NCBI RefSeq assembly: GCF_001422985.1
Contig: NZ_LMNL01000003.1
Span: 30,438-94,437, forward strand
DNA: 64,000 nucleotides
Source of the DNA: Methylobacterium sp. Leaf117
Lineage (GTDB): Bacteria; Pseudomonadota; Alphaproteobacteria; Rhizobiales; Beijerinckiaceae
Direction: 5' to 3'
The notes under the pieces were generated by a model. It worked only from the letters and a program-made list of their open reading frames with translations. It did no database searches and was not told where the DNA came from. Made by a program: the position numbers and the translations under genes. Positions 45,298 to 54,148 of this stretch are shown here, in pieces; position 1 is the first letter of the stretch; every line of letters starts with the position of its first letter.

Positions 45298-45618
45298 ATG
45301 GCCCGCACCCTGATCAACGTTCCGAAAGCTGCGACGGCCGGCGAGGTCGTGACGATCAAGACCCTGATCTCGCATCCGATGGAGACCGGCTTCCGGCCGG
45401 GGGCCGACGGGCGGATCCGGCCGCGCGACATCATCACCGACTTCACCTGCCTGTACGACGGCGAGCCGGTGTTCCGGGCCGAGCTGTTTCCGGCCGCAGC
45501 CGCCAATCCCTACCTGACCTTCACCCTGCGGGCGACGCGGACCGGCACGCTGACCTTCACCTGGCGCGGCGACAACGGTTTCGTCCAGACCGAGACCGCG
45601 ACCCTGACGGTGACGTGA
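45298..45618 (+). CDS. soxZ: Sulfur carrier partner SoxZ
   Basis: This 106-residue protein has no signal peptide, as expected because SoxZ is exported with SoxY. It has the SoxZ sequence features VVTIKTLISHPMETGFRPGADG and DIITDFTCLYDGEPVFRAELFPA, then ANPYLTFTLRATRTGTLTFTWRGDNG. It forms the SoxYZ heterodimer. It starts 6 bases after soxY and its stop overlaps the soxA GTG. Confidence 0.93.
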   Translation: MARTLINVPKAATAGEVVTIKTLISHPMETGFRPGADGRIRPRDIITDFTCLYDGEPVFRAELFPAAAANPYLTFTLRATRTGTLTFTWRGDNGFVQTETATLTVT

Positions 45619-46418
45619 GGCGGGCCGCGCTCCTGATGCTGGCGGCGCTCGCGACCGGGTCGGCCGGGGCGGGGGAGATTCCACCGGCCGAGATTCCGCC
45701 GTCCGAGATTCCGCCGGCCGAGCGGCGCTCGAGCTTCGACGGGATGAGCCCGGACATCCAGGCGATGCAGCGCGATGCGGACGCCAATCCGGGCCTGCTC
45801 TGGCTGCAGGACGGGGCGGACCTCTGGAGTACGGCCCCGGCGCCCGACCGGCCCGCCTGCGCCGGCTGCCACGGAGAGGCGGCGACCGCGATGCGTGGCG
45901 TTGCCGCCCGCTACCCAACCTGGGACGAGGCGACCGCCGCCCCGATCGACCTCCAGGGCCGGATCAACGCCTGCCGCCGGCGCCACCAGGGCGCGGAGCC
46001 CTACGCCTACGAGAGCCGGGAGCTTCTGGGCCTCACCGCCTACGTCGCCGCCCAATCCGCGGGCCTGCCGATCACAACCCCTGCCGACGCCCGCCTCGGC
46101 TCTGCCCGATCGGCGGGCCGGGCGCTGTTCACCCGGCGCATGGGCCAGCTCGGCCTGTCCTGCGCCGCCTGCCACGACGGCAATCACGGGCGTCGCCTCG
46201 GGGCCGCCCTGATCCCGCAGGGCCATCCCACCGGCTACCCGCTTTACCGCCTCGAATGGCAGGGACTCGGCTCGGTGCAGCGGCGCCTGCGTAACTGCAT
46301 GACGGGGATGCGGGCCGAGCCCTTCGCCTATGGCGCACCGGAATTCGTCGCCCTCGAGCGCTACCTGATGGACCGCGCCGCACCCCTTCCGATGGAGACC
46401 CCGGCGGTGCGTCCGTGA
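45615..46418 (+). CDS. soxA: Diheme cytochrome SoxA
   Basis: This 267-residue protein has a signal peptide (LLMLAALATGSAGA), heme sites CAGCH (82-86) and CAACH (183-187), and Cys228 in RNCMTGMRAEPF, the cysteine that ligates the active heme and is persulfidated in SoxAX. All catalytic residues are present. A five-residue repeat (EIPPA, EIPPS, EIPPA) encoded by 15-bp repeats follows the signal. It is the last gene of the operon: the next gene, chrA, is convergent with only 7 bases between stops. No soxB or soxCD follows. Confidence 0.93.
   Translation: MRRAALLMLAALATGSAGAGEIPPAEIPPSEIPPAERRSSFDGMSPDIQAMQRDADANPGLLWLQDGADLWSTAPAPDRPACAGCHGEAATAMRGVAARYPTWDEATAAPIDLQGRINACRRRHQGAEPYAYESRELLGLTAYVAAQSAGLPITTPADARLGSARSAGRALFTRRMGQLGLSCAACHDGNHGRRLGAALIPQGHPTGYPLYRLEWQGLGSVQRRLRNCMTGMRAEPFAYGAPEFVALERYLMDRAAPLPMETPAVRP
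45676..45720. repeat. In-frame 15-bp tandem repeat in soxA
   Basis: Three units of GAGATTCCGCCGGCC (units 1 and 2 each with one change) encode EIPPA, EIPPS, EIPPA just after the SoxA signal peptide. Confidence 0.9.
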
Positions 46419-46425
46419 TCGCCCC

Positions 46426-47739
46426 TCAGGCCCAGGACAGGGCGACGCCCCCGGCGGCGGTGACCAGCACCACGATCCAGGGCGGCACCCGCCCCACGGT
46501 GAGCAGGCAGAAGGCCAGCACGGCGACGGCGAAATCGCGGGCGTTGCCGACGGCGCTGATCCAGACGGGATCGTAGAGGGCGGCGCCCAGGAGGCCGACC
46601 ACGGCGGCGTTGGCGCCCCGCATCGCCGCCTGGGCGCGAGGCCGGGCGCGGAGACCGTGCCAGAACGGCAGCGCGCCGTAGACCAGGAGCAGCCCCGGCA
46701 GGAAGATCGCCACCAGGGCGATCGCGGCTCCGGGGAGGCCGTGCGGCGCCGGTCCGACGGCGGCGCCCAGATAGGCCGCCACGGTGAAGAGCGGGCCGGG
46801 CACCGCCTGGGCGGCGCCGTAGCCGGCGAGGAACCCGGCCGGGTCGATCCAGCCGGGGCCGACCACCTCCGCCTGGAGCAGGGGCAGGACGACGTGGCCG
46901 CCGCCGAACACCAGGGCGCCGGCGCGGGCGAAGGCCTCGAACAGGGCGAGCCCCTGCCCGCCGAACCCGGGCGCCAGGAGGGCCGGCCCGAGGAGCAGCA
47001 GGGCGAGCAGGAGGGCAAAGACGAGCAGAGCCGCCGCGCCGGCCCGGCGCGAGACCGGAACCCCGAGCGTGCCGGCGGGCCGGGCGGTGCCGTCCGCCGG
47101 CTCCGCGCCGGCCCGGCACAGGAGCAGCCCGGCCGCGGCCCCGAGGGCGATCGCCAGCGCCTGTCCGACAGCGCCGGGCAGAAGGACGACGCCCATCAAC
47201 GCCGCGACCGCGATTCCGGCGCGGGGACGGTCCGGGGTGAGCGACCGGGCCATGCCCCACAGGGCTTGCGCCACCACCGCCACGGCCACCAGCTTGAGGC
47301 CGTGCAGCACGGCCGCCGCCCACGGTCCGCTCAAGGCGCCGGCCGAGAGGGCGAAGGCCAGGAGCGCCAGGGCGGAGGGCAGGGTGAAGGCTGCCCAGGC
47401 GGCGAGCCCCCCGAGCAGGCCGCCGCCGCGCAGCAGCCCGAGAGCGAACCCGACCTGGCTCGAGGCCGGCCCCGGCAGGAACTGGCACAGGGCGACGAGG
47501 TCGGCATAACCCGCCTCGTCGATCCAGCGCCGGCGCTGCACCAGCTCTTCCCGAAAGTAGCCCAGGTGGGCGATCGGGCCGCCGAACGCGGTCAGGCCGA
47601 GCTTGAGGAACACCCGGAACACCTCGGCGGGCCGTCCGGGAGCCGGGCGCGTCTTGGGAGCCGTGCGCGTCTTGGAAGCCGGACGCGCCTCGGGAGCCGG
47701 ACGCGCCTCGGGGGACGGGAGCTGTGCCTGCCCATTCAC
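46426..47739 (-). CDS. chrA: Chromate transporter ChrA (long, two-domain CHR family)
   Basis: This 437-residue membrane protein has two homologous CHR halves. The first has FLKLGLTAFGGPIAHLGYFREELV and LCQFLPGPASSQVGFALGLLRGG; the second has FARAGALVFGGGHVVLPLLQAEVV and GYGAAQAVPGPLFTVAAYLG. The paired GGP/GGGH and PGP motifs are diagnostic. It exports chromate, a sulfate analogue. About 12 membrane segments. The first 38 residues are a Pro/Ala/Arg/Lys tail encoded by 18-bp repeats. The start is GTG 47739. It is convergent with soxA. Confidence 0.92.
   Translation of the reverse strand: MNGQAQLPSPEARPAPEARPASKTRTAPKTRPAPGRPAEVFRVFLKLGLTAFGGPIAHLGYFREELVQRRRWIDEAGYADLVALCQFLPGPASSQVGFALGLLRGGGLLGGLAAWAAFTLPSALALLAFALSAGALSGPWAAAVLHGLKLVAVAVVAQALWGMARSLTPDRPRAGIAVAALMGVVLLPGAVGQALAIALGAAAGLLLCRAGAEPADGTARPAGTLGVPVSRRAGAAALLVFALLLALLLLGPALLAPGFGGQGLALFEAFARAGALVFGGGHVVLPLLQAEVVGPGWIDPAGFLAGYGAAQAVPGPLFTVAAYLGAAVGPAPHGLPGAAIALVAIFLPGLLLVYGALPFWHGLRARPRAQAAMRGANAAVVGLLGAALYDPVWISAVGNARDFAVAVLAFCLLTVGRVPPWIVVLVTAAGGVALSWA
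47641..47712. repeat. In-frame 18-bp tandem repeat in chrA
   Basis: Four units of the form AGCCGGACGCGCCTCGGG, the last two identical, lie in the 5' end of chrA and encode a repeated six-residue step (PEARPA/PKTRPA type) in the cytoplasmic N-terminal tail. Confidence 0.85.
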
Positions 47740-48092
47740 GCGGTGATCCTCATCGTCGACACGTCTCCGGCATCCATCCAGCGCTCAAACGACCATGGAT
47801 TGGTTCGGCGGGCGGATACCATCCGGCGCGGCCCGAGTCCCGGCGATTCCCGCCGGCCGGTCCGTCCCCGGGGCGCAGCGCACCGACGGACCGCCGGCGC
47901 GCCGCGCTGGAGACGCCGGATCGAGGCTCAGAGCGATCGAATTTGGCTAAAGTACGCATCGTCCTAAGTAAAGGACGGACTGTCACCTAATCAATCGATT
48001 CGGAAGTCTGTACTTACAAGCCCATAAACCAATCCCGTCCGAGATTGATGTGCCTAGACGGCATCTATAGCTCCGGACCAGGATTGCATCAC
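47740..48092. other. Intergenic region between chrA and the flagellin gene
   Basis: 353 bases. The last 160 (about 47935-48092) are AT-richer and must include the flagellin promoter and leader. Neither a sigma-54 (GG-N10-GC) nor a clear sigma-28 element could be fixed by eye. No gene. Confidence 0.5.
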
Positions 48093-49391
48093 ATGAACTA
48101 TTCTATTGGTCTAACCCAGTCTGCCCGTGACGGCGTGCTCTCTTTGCAGAAAACCGCGTCGCTGATGGCAACCAATCAGGAACGTCTTGCGACCCGAAAG
48201 AGCGTCAACAGCGCATTGGATGATCCGGTTAAGTATTTCACCGCGCAGGCGCTCACGGATCGCGCCGGTTCCCTCACGAGCCTGCTCGCGGGTATGTCCA
48301 TGGGCATCCAGACCATCAAGGCGGCATCGACCGGCCTCGACACGATCTCCGACTACGTGAAGTCGATGCAGGCGATGGTGCTGCAGGCCCAGAGCAGCGC
48401 CGCTGTAAACCTGCCCAAGATTTCCGGGTCCCAAGCCCTCGGTAGCTTGGCCCAGGCCACTACCGCCGGCAAGAGCCAGCGTGACTACGCCCTCGGCATG
48501 ACCCTGAAAGCCCCAGTCGCCCCGGCCACGGCCGGCCCCAACGGAAACGTCGGGCTGGCGACGACCGTCAACACGATGCAGATTTCGGCGGGCAACGCGA
48601 GCTACAGCTACACGATCTCGGCGACCGACACGGTCGCCGACCTCGTCAGCCAGATCAACAAGTCGGGCCTCGCCACTGCGTCGGTGGATGCCCAGGGCTT
48701 GATGCAGGTGGTCGGCGAGGGCTCCGATCCTCTGACGATCAGTCTCGGTGGGGCCGCGACGGCACCCGCGACCGGCTTCGTCGCCAACGCACAGGCGACG
48801 ACGCGGGTGTTCGGTACGAGGACGAGTGCCGTCGTCGGAGGCCTCACATCGGCCGCCCGGACGGCTCTGGTCGATCAGTTCAATATCCTGCGCGGCCAGA
48901 TCGATTCGACCGCCAAGGGGGCCGGCGTCAGCGGCGTCAATCTGCTCAACGGCGACAAAACCTCGGTCATCTTTAACGAGCTGACCGGGCCGGAACAGGC
49001 AAAGCTCACCGTGCAAGGCACGTTGACCAACTCGACCAACCTTGGGATCGGTCTGATGCAGGACGCGGCTACATCCGCTGCTGGGGCGAATTTCAGCGTT
49101 CAGAACAATGCGGACCTCACGAAGGCGTCTGAAGCGCTAACCAACGCGCTCAACACGCTGAAGGCACAGTCGAACGTGCTCTCCTCGAACATGTCGATCA
49201 TCATGACGCGTCAGGACTTCACCAAAAGCATGACCAACATCCTCAATACCGGCGCCTCCAACCTGACGGCGGCGGACATGAACGAGGAGGCTGCCAACTC
49301 GAACGCCCTGCAGATTCAGCAATCGCTCGGCGTCTCGGCGCTGTCCCTCGCCAATCAGGCGAACCAGAGCATCCTGCAGCTGCTGCGCTAA
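48093..49391 (+). CDS. Flagellin
   Basis: This 432-residue flagellin has conserved coiled N-terminal D0/D1 (SLQKTASLMATNQERLATRKSVNSALDDPVKYF; the kept residues are in LDDPVKYFTA), a variable central domain (about 150-270) with an export-competent serine/threonine-rich make-up, and C-terminal D1/D0 (NVLSSNMSIIMTRQDFTKSM, then ANSNALQIQQSLGVSALSLANQANQSILQLLR). No cysteines, as usual. It builds the flagellar filament. ATG 48093 begins MNYSIGLTQSARDG. It is a lone gene with a strong hairpin 10 bases after the stop. Confidence 0.93.
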   Translation: MNYSIGLTQSARDGVLSLQKTASLMATNQERLATRKSVNSALDDPVKYFTAQALTDRAGSLTSLLAGMSMGIQTIKAASTGLDTISDYVKSMQAMVLQAQSSAAVNLPKISGSQALGSLAQATTAGKSQRDYALGMTLKAPVAPATAGPNGNVGLATTVNTMQISAGNASYSYTISATDTVADLVSQINKSGLATASVDAQGLMQVVGEGSDPLTISLGGAATAPATGFVANAQATTRVFGTRTSAVVGGLTSAARTALVDQFNILRGQIDSTAKGAGVSGVNLLNGDKTSVIFNELTGPEQAKLTVQGTLTNSTNLGIGLMQDAATSAAGANFSVQNNADLTKASEALTNALNTLKAQSNVLSSNMSIIMTRQDFTKSMTNILNTGASNLTAADMNEEAANSNALQIQQSLGVSALSLANQANQSILQLLR

Positions 49392-49401
49392 ACGGACCCA
49401 G

Positions 49402-49437
49402 CAACTCGGCGCGGTTCGATGACCGCGCCGAGTTGCA
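49402..49437 (+). terminator. Terminator hairpin after flagellin
   Basis: A perfect 14-bp stem (GCAACTCGGCGCGG and its complement) with an 8-base loop begins 11 bases after the flagellin stop. There is no T-tract, but the stem strength and position fit a terminator or an mRNA-stabilising 3' structure. Confidence 0.6.
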
Positions 49438-49482
49438 CCCGGAAATCCCGCACGCCCGTGCGGTCACGGCCCCTCTCACGGC

Positions 49483-49881
49483 ATGATCCGGCCGGCCATG
49501 GCTCTCGTTTCCGAACTGTCCCGATGGCTAGCCGCAGGCGCAGGGCTGATGGGCGCCACCCTGATGATGACGCAGTCCGGCCCCTCGTGGGAGGGTGTGC
49601 GGATCGGGATCACGTGCGTTGCCTTATGGGCGATTTTCATGACGATCGGATTTGCGACACTCGGCTCCGGTCGGACCCGCAAGCGGGCCGGACGTTCCTC
49701 GACCGTGCGTCTGGCAAACCCGGACCCGGCCGGACCCCTGCTGGACGGCCCCGCCGCGAACGAGCGGAAATCGCCGGAAGCCTTGTCCCTTTCGGCTTCC
49801 GCCTCCTCTTCGACTTCAGCTTCGTCCTCCAGATCCCTTCCGGCACATCGGGAGCGGATTCTGCAGCGGAGATTTCGATGA
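49483..49881 (+). CDS. Small putative membrane protein
   Basis: This 132-residue frame has two hydrophobic segments (LAAGAGLMGATLMM and ITCVALWAIFMTIGFATLG) followed by a basic, then serine-rich tail (SLSASASSSTSASSS). The start could be ATG 49498 (MALVSEL). The family is not recognised; the tail looks low-complexity. It may be a real inner-membrane protein or a fortuitous frame. Confidence 0.4.
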   Translation: MIRPAMALVSELSRWLAAGAGLMGATLMMTQSGPSWEGVRIGITCVALWAIFMTIGFATLGSGRTRKRAGRSSTVRLANPDPAGPLLDGPAANERKSPEALSLSASASSSTSASSSRSLPAHRERILQRRFR

Positions 49882-50767
49882 CTTCGATGGTCTGACAAGT
49901 CTTGGATCGATACCAACACAGTAATTTACAAGATCATTCAAAATCGATCGAACGTCTCATGCGAATGGCATTGGGTGTCGTGTCGATGATCCGCGATGGA
50001 GGTTGATCGAATTGTGTTCCGATGCTGCGGCAGGCGTTCCAAGATCACGCGCCCGCGACATGCTGGATTAGCCTCTCGCTGCGCTCTGAACCCGATCCTG
50101 CTGGCTTCGATCGGAGCGTCCGACCGGGACCACCGGTCTCGAACCGCTCGGCCTCCGCTTTCCCTGTCAGCGTGCGAGCAGGCTGTCGTCCGAGGTCGAC
50201 GCGGGCCGTCAGGCCATCTGTCCCGTCAGGAGCGGAGGATAGTCTGTCTAGATTTGGATATCGGGTTCGCTGCCGCAGCCTATTGACCCAGAGATACTAT
50301 CCTTTAAGACTAGTTTCGAACCTCCAAGAAAATATAGGCGACGCCAAATCTTTCTCTATCCCAATCGGGAGGGGCGATTGCATGGCTGTGCCGATTCCAC
50401 CGAGATTGCAGGCTTGGGCGGACGAGCTTCGGCCGCGGGCACGCTCCAGGTCGAGCGGCTCGCGCCGCCGAAACCCGTGTGCGTGTGGCGCTGGCGAATC
50501 GACCCAGTGCCATTTCAGCCGACCAATTGGCCTCGCTGCACGCAAAACGTGCACCAGGGCACATGCGTGCCGGTCCGCGGATGATGATGGCGTGTGCACG
50601 GACGGACGTTCCATCCGTCAATACAGACGATCCGTCCTGGATCCTGCGGAAACGCGGCAGCGCTATTCACTGCGCCTGAGGCGATCAATAAGTTTCGCGA
50701 GGAACATAAGCAGGGATTGTTTATCGTAATTCAGGCACTAGCGAGGGCCAGTTCTTGGCTTGAATGG
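49882..50767. other. AT-richer region without supported gene
   Basis: About 890 bases of mixed, partly AT-rich sequence (notably 49905-49960, 50285-50350 and 50650-50767). Open frames exist on both strands, but their translations are rich in Arg, Cys and Ser and look non-coding. It may contain a decayed gene and the promoter of the AraC-type regulator. Confidence 0.45.
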
Positions 50768-51754
50768 ATGATCGAATATCTATTCCAGAACATCGCCGAC
50801 AACAATACGCGCCGAAGAGCCTGGATCGATGGTTTGGCGGATCTGTTCGAGGTGCGTTGCGAGCAGGATGTCTTCGTTCCGCAAACCGTATACCAGAGAT
50901 ATTATAATCTGAAGAAAATGATGTTTACCGAGGCCGACGGCTTCAAGCAGGTCGCGGAGAGAAAATCGTCGCAAATCGCGAACCAGAACATCGATCACAT
51001 CTGTATCTCGCTTCAGCTTTCAGGTCAGAAAAAGATTGCAACTGGAGGGTGCGTTTCGGAGATCGGGCAGGAGATGCTGGTCGTCTTCGATCTTTCTCAG
51101 GAACTTTCGATCGACCGCGCGGGCGGAGGGGCCGAATTGGGCGCGATCGTGCCGCGCCGTGTCCTGGATGCTTGGCGCGGCGATCCGTCGAGTTGGCATG
51201 GACGGATCATCCCTCCGACGACCACGCCCCTCACCCTGCTGCTCGCGGACCATCTGAAAGGCTTGCGGACCTGCCTTCGGACGGCGGCGCCGCTGCAGAA
51301 GGACCGGCTCGCCGAGGCCTCCATCGCCCTCTGCAACGCGGCGTTCATGGCGGAGTCGGACAGCGCCTACAATCACACCGGCGTCCTCGGGATCGCCGTG
51401 CGCCAGGCGATCGACCAAAACCTCGCCACGATCGACGCCGAGACCCTGATGGCCAAGTTCGGCCTGTCGCGGACGCCCCTCTACAAGCTGTTCGAGGCCG
51501 ATGGGGGGGTCTACGCCTATATCCGCAGCCGGCGCCTCGCGCACGCCATGCAGCAGATCGCCAGCGCCCCCGGCGGGCGCCGCCCGAAGATCGCGCAACT
51601 GGCGTTCGAGAGCGGTTTCGAGAACGAGCAGGTGTTCAGCCGGGCGTTCCGGCGCAAGTACGGCCTGAACCCGAGCGAGGTCGACGCCACCTACCAGGTC
51701 TGCCCGCACGACGACCGCGCGTCACGCCTGATGTCCTGGCTGCGTGAACTCTAG
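50768..51754 (+). CDS. AraC-family transcriptional regulator
   Basis: From ATG 50768 the protein has 328 residues. The N-terminal 190 residues resemble the AraC-type ligand/cupin domain (FEVRCEQDVFVPQTVYQRYYNLKK, HICISLQLSGQKKIATGG). The C-terminal 110 residues are a double helix-turn-helix: ATIDAETLMAKFGLSRTPLYKLFEADGG, then PKIAQLAFESGFENEQVFSRAFRRKYGLNPSEV. The last segment is the diagnostic AraC motif. The 5' half is AT-rich and the 3' half GC-rich. The frame is open further upstream (to 50594), so the start is uncertain. No adjacent operon suggests its target. Confidence 0.8.
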   Translation: MIEYLFQNIADNNTRRRAWIDGLADLFEVRCEQDVFVPQTVYQRYYNLKKMMFTEADGFKQVAERKSSQIANQNIDHICISLQLSGQKKIATGGCVSEIGQEMLVVFDLSQELSIDRAGGGAELGAIVPRRVLDAWRGDPSSWHGRIIPPTTTPLTLLLADHLKGLRTCLRTAAPLQKDRLAEASIALCNAAFMAESDSAYNHTGVLGIAVRQAIDQNLATIDAETLMAKFGLSRTPLYKLFEADGGVYAYIRSRRLAHAMQQIASAPGGRRPKIAQLAFESGFENEQVFSRAFRRKYGLNPSEVDATYQVCPHDDRASRLMSWLREL

Positions 51755-51835
51755 CGTTTGTCAGGGATCCGTGGAAACCGGGTATCCCGATCGGACAAAC
51801 GAAAACGACAGAGTCGAGCCGGGCGCGGGTCCTGC

Positions 51836-52627
51836 TCACGACGCCGCGCCGTTCGCTCCCCGCCGGCTTAACAGGTCCTTCCGGAACTTGGCGTCGAGGC
51901 GCTGCATGAAGTGCTCGGCGCAGCACATGTGGTTGTGCATCTCGCGGCGGACGGCTTCGGCATCCTCGGCGCGGTAGGCGGCCACGAGGGCGCGGTGGCT
52001 TTCGAGATTGTGGGCGCCGAAGGCCTCGTGCTCGGTGAGGCTGTCGCTGCGGAATTCCACGAGGTCGCGCAGCAGGCTGTTGAGAAACCGGCACATGAAG
52101 GCCAGCAGTGGGTTGTCGCTGGCGTCGCACAGGATGTCGTGGAAATCGACCTCCACCACGCGGCCGAGGCCGCGCTGATCGCCCGCGTTGGCGGCCGCGC
52201 AGGCCGCCATGTTCGCCTCCAGGCGGCGGAACTCCGCGTCCCCGAGGCGGCCGACCACGCTGACGCCGAGCGTCACCTCCAGGCTGCGGCGCAGGGCGTA
52301 GACTTGGGCGAAGTCGAGTTCCTGGAAGTGAAGGAAGCGGCGCAGCTGCTGCGCGGCGGCGTCCACCGAGATCGGGCGGATCTCCGGGCCGCCGTTGGGG
52401 CCGGACTGCATCGTCACCAGCCCCTGGACCTCCAGGGCCTTCAGGGCCTCGCGGATCGTGCCTTTGGCACAGCCGTAATGCTGCATCAGGGCGCGCTCGT
52501 TCGGCAGGCGGTCGCCCGGGGCCAGGCGCTCGCGGGCGATCCGGTTGCACAAATCCTCGGCGATCTGGTCGGACAGCTTGATCCGCCGCAGCGGCGCGGG
52601 CGGACCGGCGTCCTCGGGCGCGCTCAT
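51836..52627 (-). CDS. GntR/FadR-type (FCD) transcriptional regulator
   Basis: This 263-residue regulator has a winged helix at about residues 18-85 (LSDQIAEDLCNRIARERLAPGDRLPNERALMQHYGCAKGTIREALKALEVQGLV) and a C-terminal FCD helical bundle with the metal-type residues Asp and three His (EVDFHDIL, ESHRALVAAY, MHNHMCCAEHFM). ATG 52627 overlaps the stop of the MlrC-type gene, so it is the last gene of the liv operon and probably its repressor. A FadR-type palindrome sits in the livK promoter at 60379-60390. Confidence 0.9.
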   Translation of the reverse strand: MSAPEDAGPPAPLRRIKLSDQIAEDLCNRIARERLAPGDRLPNERALMQHYGCAKGTIREALKALEVQGLVTMQSGPNGGPEIRPISVDAAAQQLRRFLHFQELDFAQVYALRRSLEVTLGVSVVGRLGDAEFRRLEANMAACAAANAGDQRGLGRVVEVDFHDILCDASDNPLLAFMCRFLNSLLRDLVEFRSDSLTEHEAFGAHNLESHRALVAAYRAEDAEAVRREMHNHMCCAEHFMQRLDAKFRKDLLSRRGANGAAS

Positions 52628-54126
52628 CGGGCCGCCGGGCTCGCCGGCGTCCAGGACACGTCCGCGTCGAGGGGAAAGATCGGGCGGGCCAGCTTGCCGA
52701 ACGGGAACAGGCCGTAATCCGAGCTGGTGACGCCCCGGCTCGCGCATTCCACCACCGCGCGGGCGAGGGGCTCGAACACCGGCCGGCAATACATCCGCGA
52801 CTTCAGGATCAGCACCCGGGCCGCTGCCGGGTCGAGGCCGAGGCTGGTGAACACGCCGAGGTCCCAGGGCTCGTGCGGCTCCTCCGTGACAAGGATGCGG
52901 GCGGCGCCCGTGTCCAGCACCGCCGCCCGGCCCATGCGGCAGCGTTGACCCGTATAGGTCGGGCCGGTGATGACGTAGGTGCCGTCGCCGAGGGCCGCCA
53001 CCGTCCCGGCGACCATCAGGGGGGCCTGAGCGGAAAACCCCGGGAGCGGCACGCGGTTGCCGACGCCGATCGCGACCGCCGCGCCGAGGCCGGCCGCGTG
53101 CAGGGCGGCGACGGCCTGGGGATCGCAGATCGGGCCGGCGAGGAGGCCGTCCAGGCCCGCCTCGAGGGCGGCGGCGAGGACATCCATCACGTCGCAGGTG
53201 CCGCCCGACATGCAGTTGTCGCCGTGGTCGAGGAGGAGCACCGGACCCGTGCCGGGCTGCGCCAGCGCCGCCTTGGCCGCCGCGATCGATGCGCCGAGCG
53301 GCGCCTCGGCGTAGACGAAGGCGTCGCGCGCGGACCAGAGTTCCGCGGCGAGATCCTGGGCGGCCTGGTCGGCGGCCTCCTGCGTCTCGGCCGTGACCGT
53401 GACCGAGACGCCCGCTTCGAACAGGTCGGCCAGGGCGAAGCCGCCGAAGATCGTGGCGGCGAGCACGCCGGGGCGGGTCTCCGCCGCGCGGGCCGCCGCG
53501 ACGGCGTCCTGCATCGGGCCGGGCACGCGGGTGTCCATCCGCAGGGTGTGGGCGAGCATGGGCGGGTGGACCCAGGCGCGGTGGGGTTTGAGGTCTTCGT
53601 CGAGCATGCGCCCGACGATGCCGGCGACCAGGGCGCCGGTCTCGGCCATGTCGACGTGCGGATAGGTCTTGAAGCCCGCGATCGCGTCGCAGTTCGCCAC
53701 CATCCGGGCCGTGATGTTGCCGTGGAGGTCGAGGGCGACGCCGAGCGGCACGCCCGGCGCCAGGGCGCGGATGCGGGCGAGCAATTCACCCTCGCCGTCG
53801 TCGTGGCTCTCGGTCACCATCGCCCCATGCAGGTCGAGCAGGATGGCGTCGCAGCCCGGGCCGATCGCCGCGAGGATCGCCGCGCTCAGCGCCTCGAAGG
53901 CCGCGTCCGCCACCGGGCCGCTCGGGTTGGCATGGGCCGATACCGGAACCACGACGGTGGCGCCGCGCGCCTCGGCGAAGCGGATGAAGGCGCCGAGCGC
54001 CGTGGTGGCGTCGCGCCCCGCCGCCAGAGCTTCCGCCCCCCAGAGCGGGTTGAAGGCCGCCAGGGGGGTGGCCAGCGGCGAGAAGGTGTTGGTCTCGTGG
54101 TTCACCCGGGCGGTGACGATACGCAT
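52624..54126 (-). CDS. M81-family metallopeptidase (MlrC-like)
   Basis: This 500-residue protein has the MlrC motifs ARVNHETNTFSP at the N-terminus, AILLDLHGAMVTE, GVALDLHGNIT and VLLLDHGDNCMSGGTCD, which supply the zinc ligands (His and Asp). A C-terminal MlrC domain includes MYCRPVFEPLARAVVECASRGVTSSDYGLFPF. MlrC is known from the microcystin degradation pathway, but most family members sit in amino-acid or amide catabolic operons with unknown substrate. Cytoplasmic, no signal. The stop overlaps the regulator start; it follows the amidohydrolase gene by 22 bases. Confidence 0.9.
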   Translation of the reverse strand: MRIVTARVNHETNTFSPLATPLAAFNPLWGAEALAAGRDATTALGAFIRFAEARGATVVVPVSAHANPSGPVADAAFEALSAAILAAIGPGCDAILLDLHGAMVTESHDDGEGELLARIRALAPGVPLGVALDLHGNITARMVANCDAIAGFKTYPHVDMAETGALVAGIVGRMLDEDLKPHRAWVHPPMLAHTLRMDTRVPGPMQDAVAAARAAETRPGVLAATIFGGFALADLFEAGVSVTVTAETQEAADQAAQDLAAELWSARDAFVYAEAPLGASIAAAKAALAQPGTGPVLLLDHGDNCMSGGTCDVMDVLAAALEAGLDGLLAGPICDPQAVAALHAAGLGAAVAIGVGNRVPLPGFSAQAPLMVAGTVAALGDGTYVITGPTYTGQRCRMGRAAVLDTGAARILVTEEPHEPWDLGVFTSLGLDPAAARVLILKSRMYCRPVFEPLARAVVECASRGVTSSDYGLFPFGKLARPIFPLDADVSWTPASPAAR

Positions 54127-54148
54127 GGCAGCAACTCGCGTCGTTCGA

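Noticed and set aside
50022..50729. 235-codon forward frame between flagellin and the AraC-type gene
   Set aside because: The translation is rich in Arg, Ser and Cys with no domain; codon third positions do not show the strong GC bias of real genes here.
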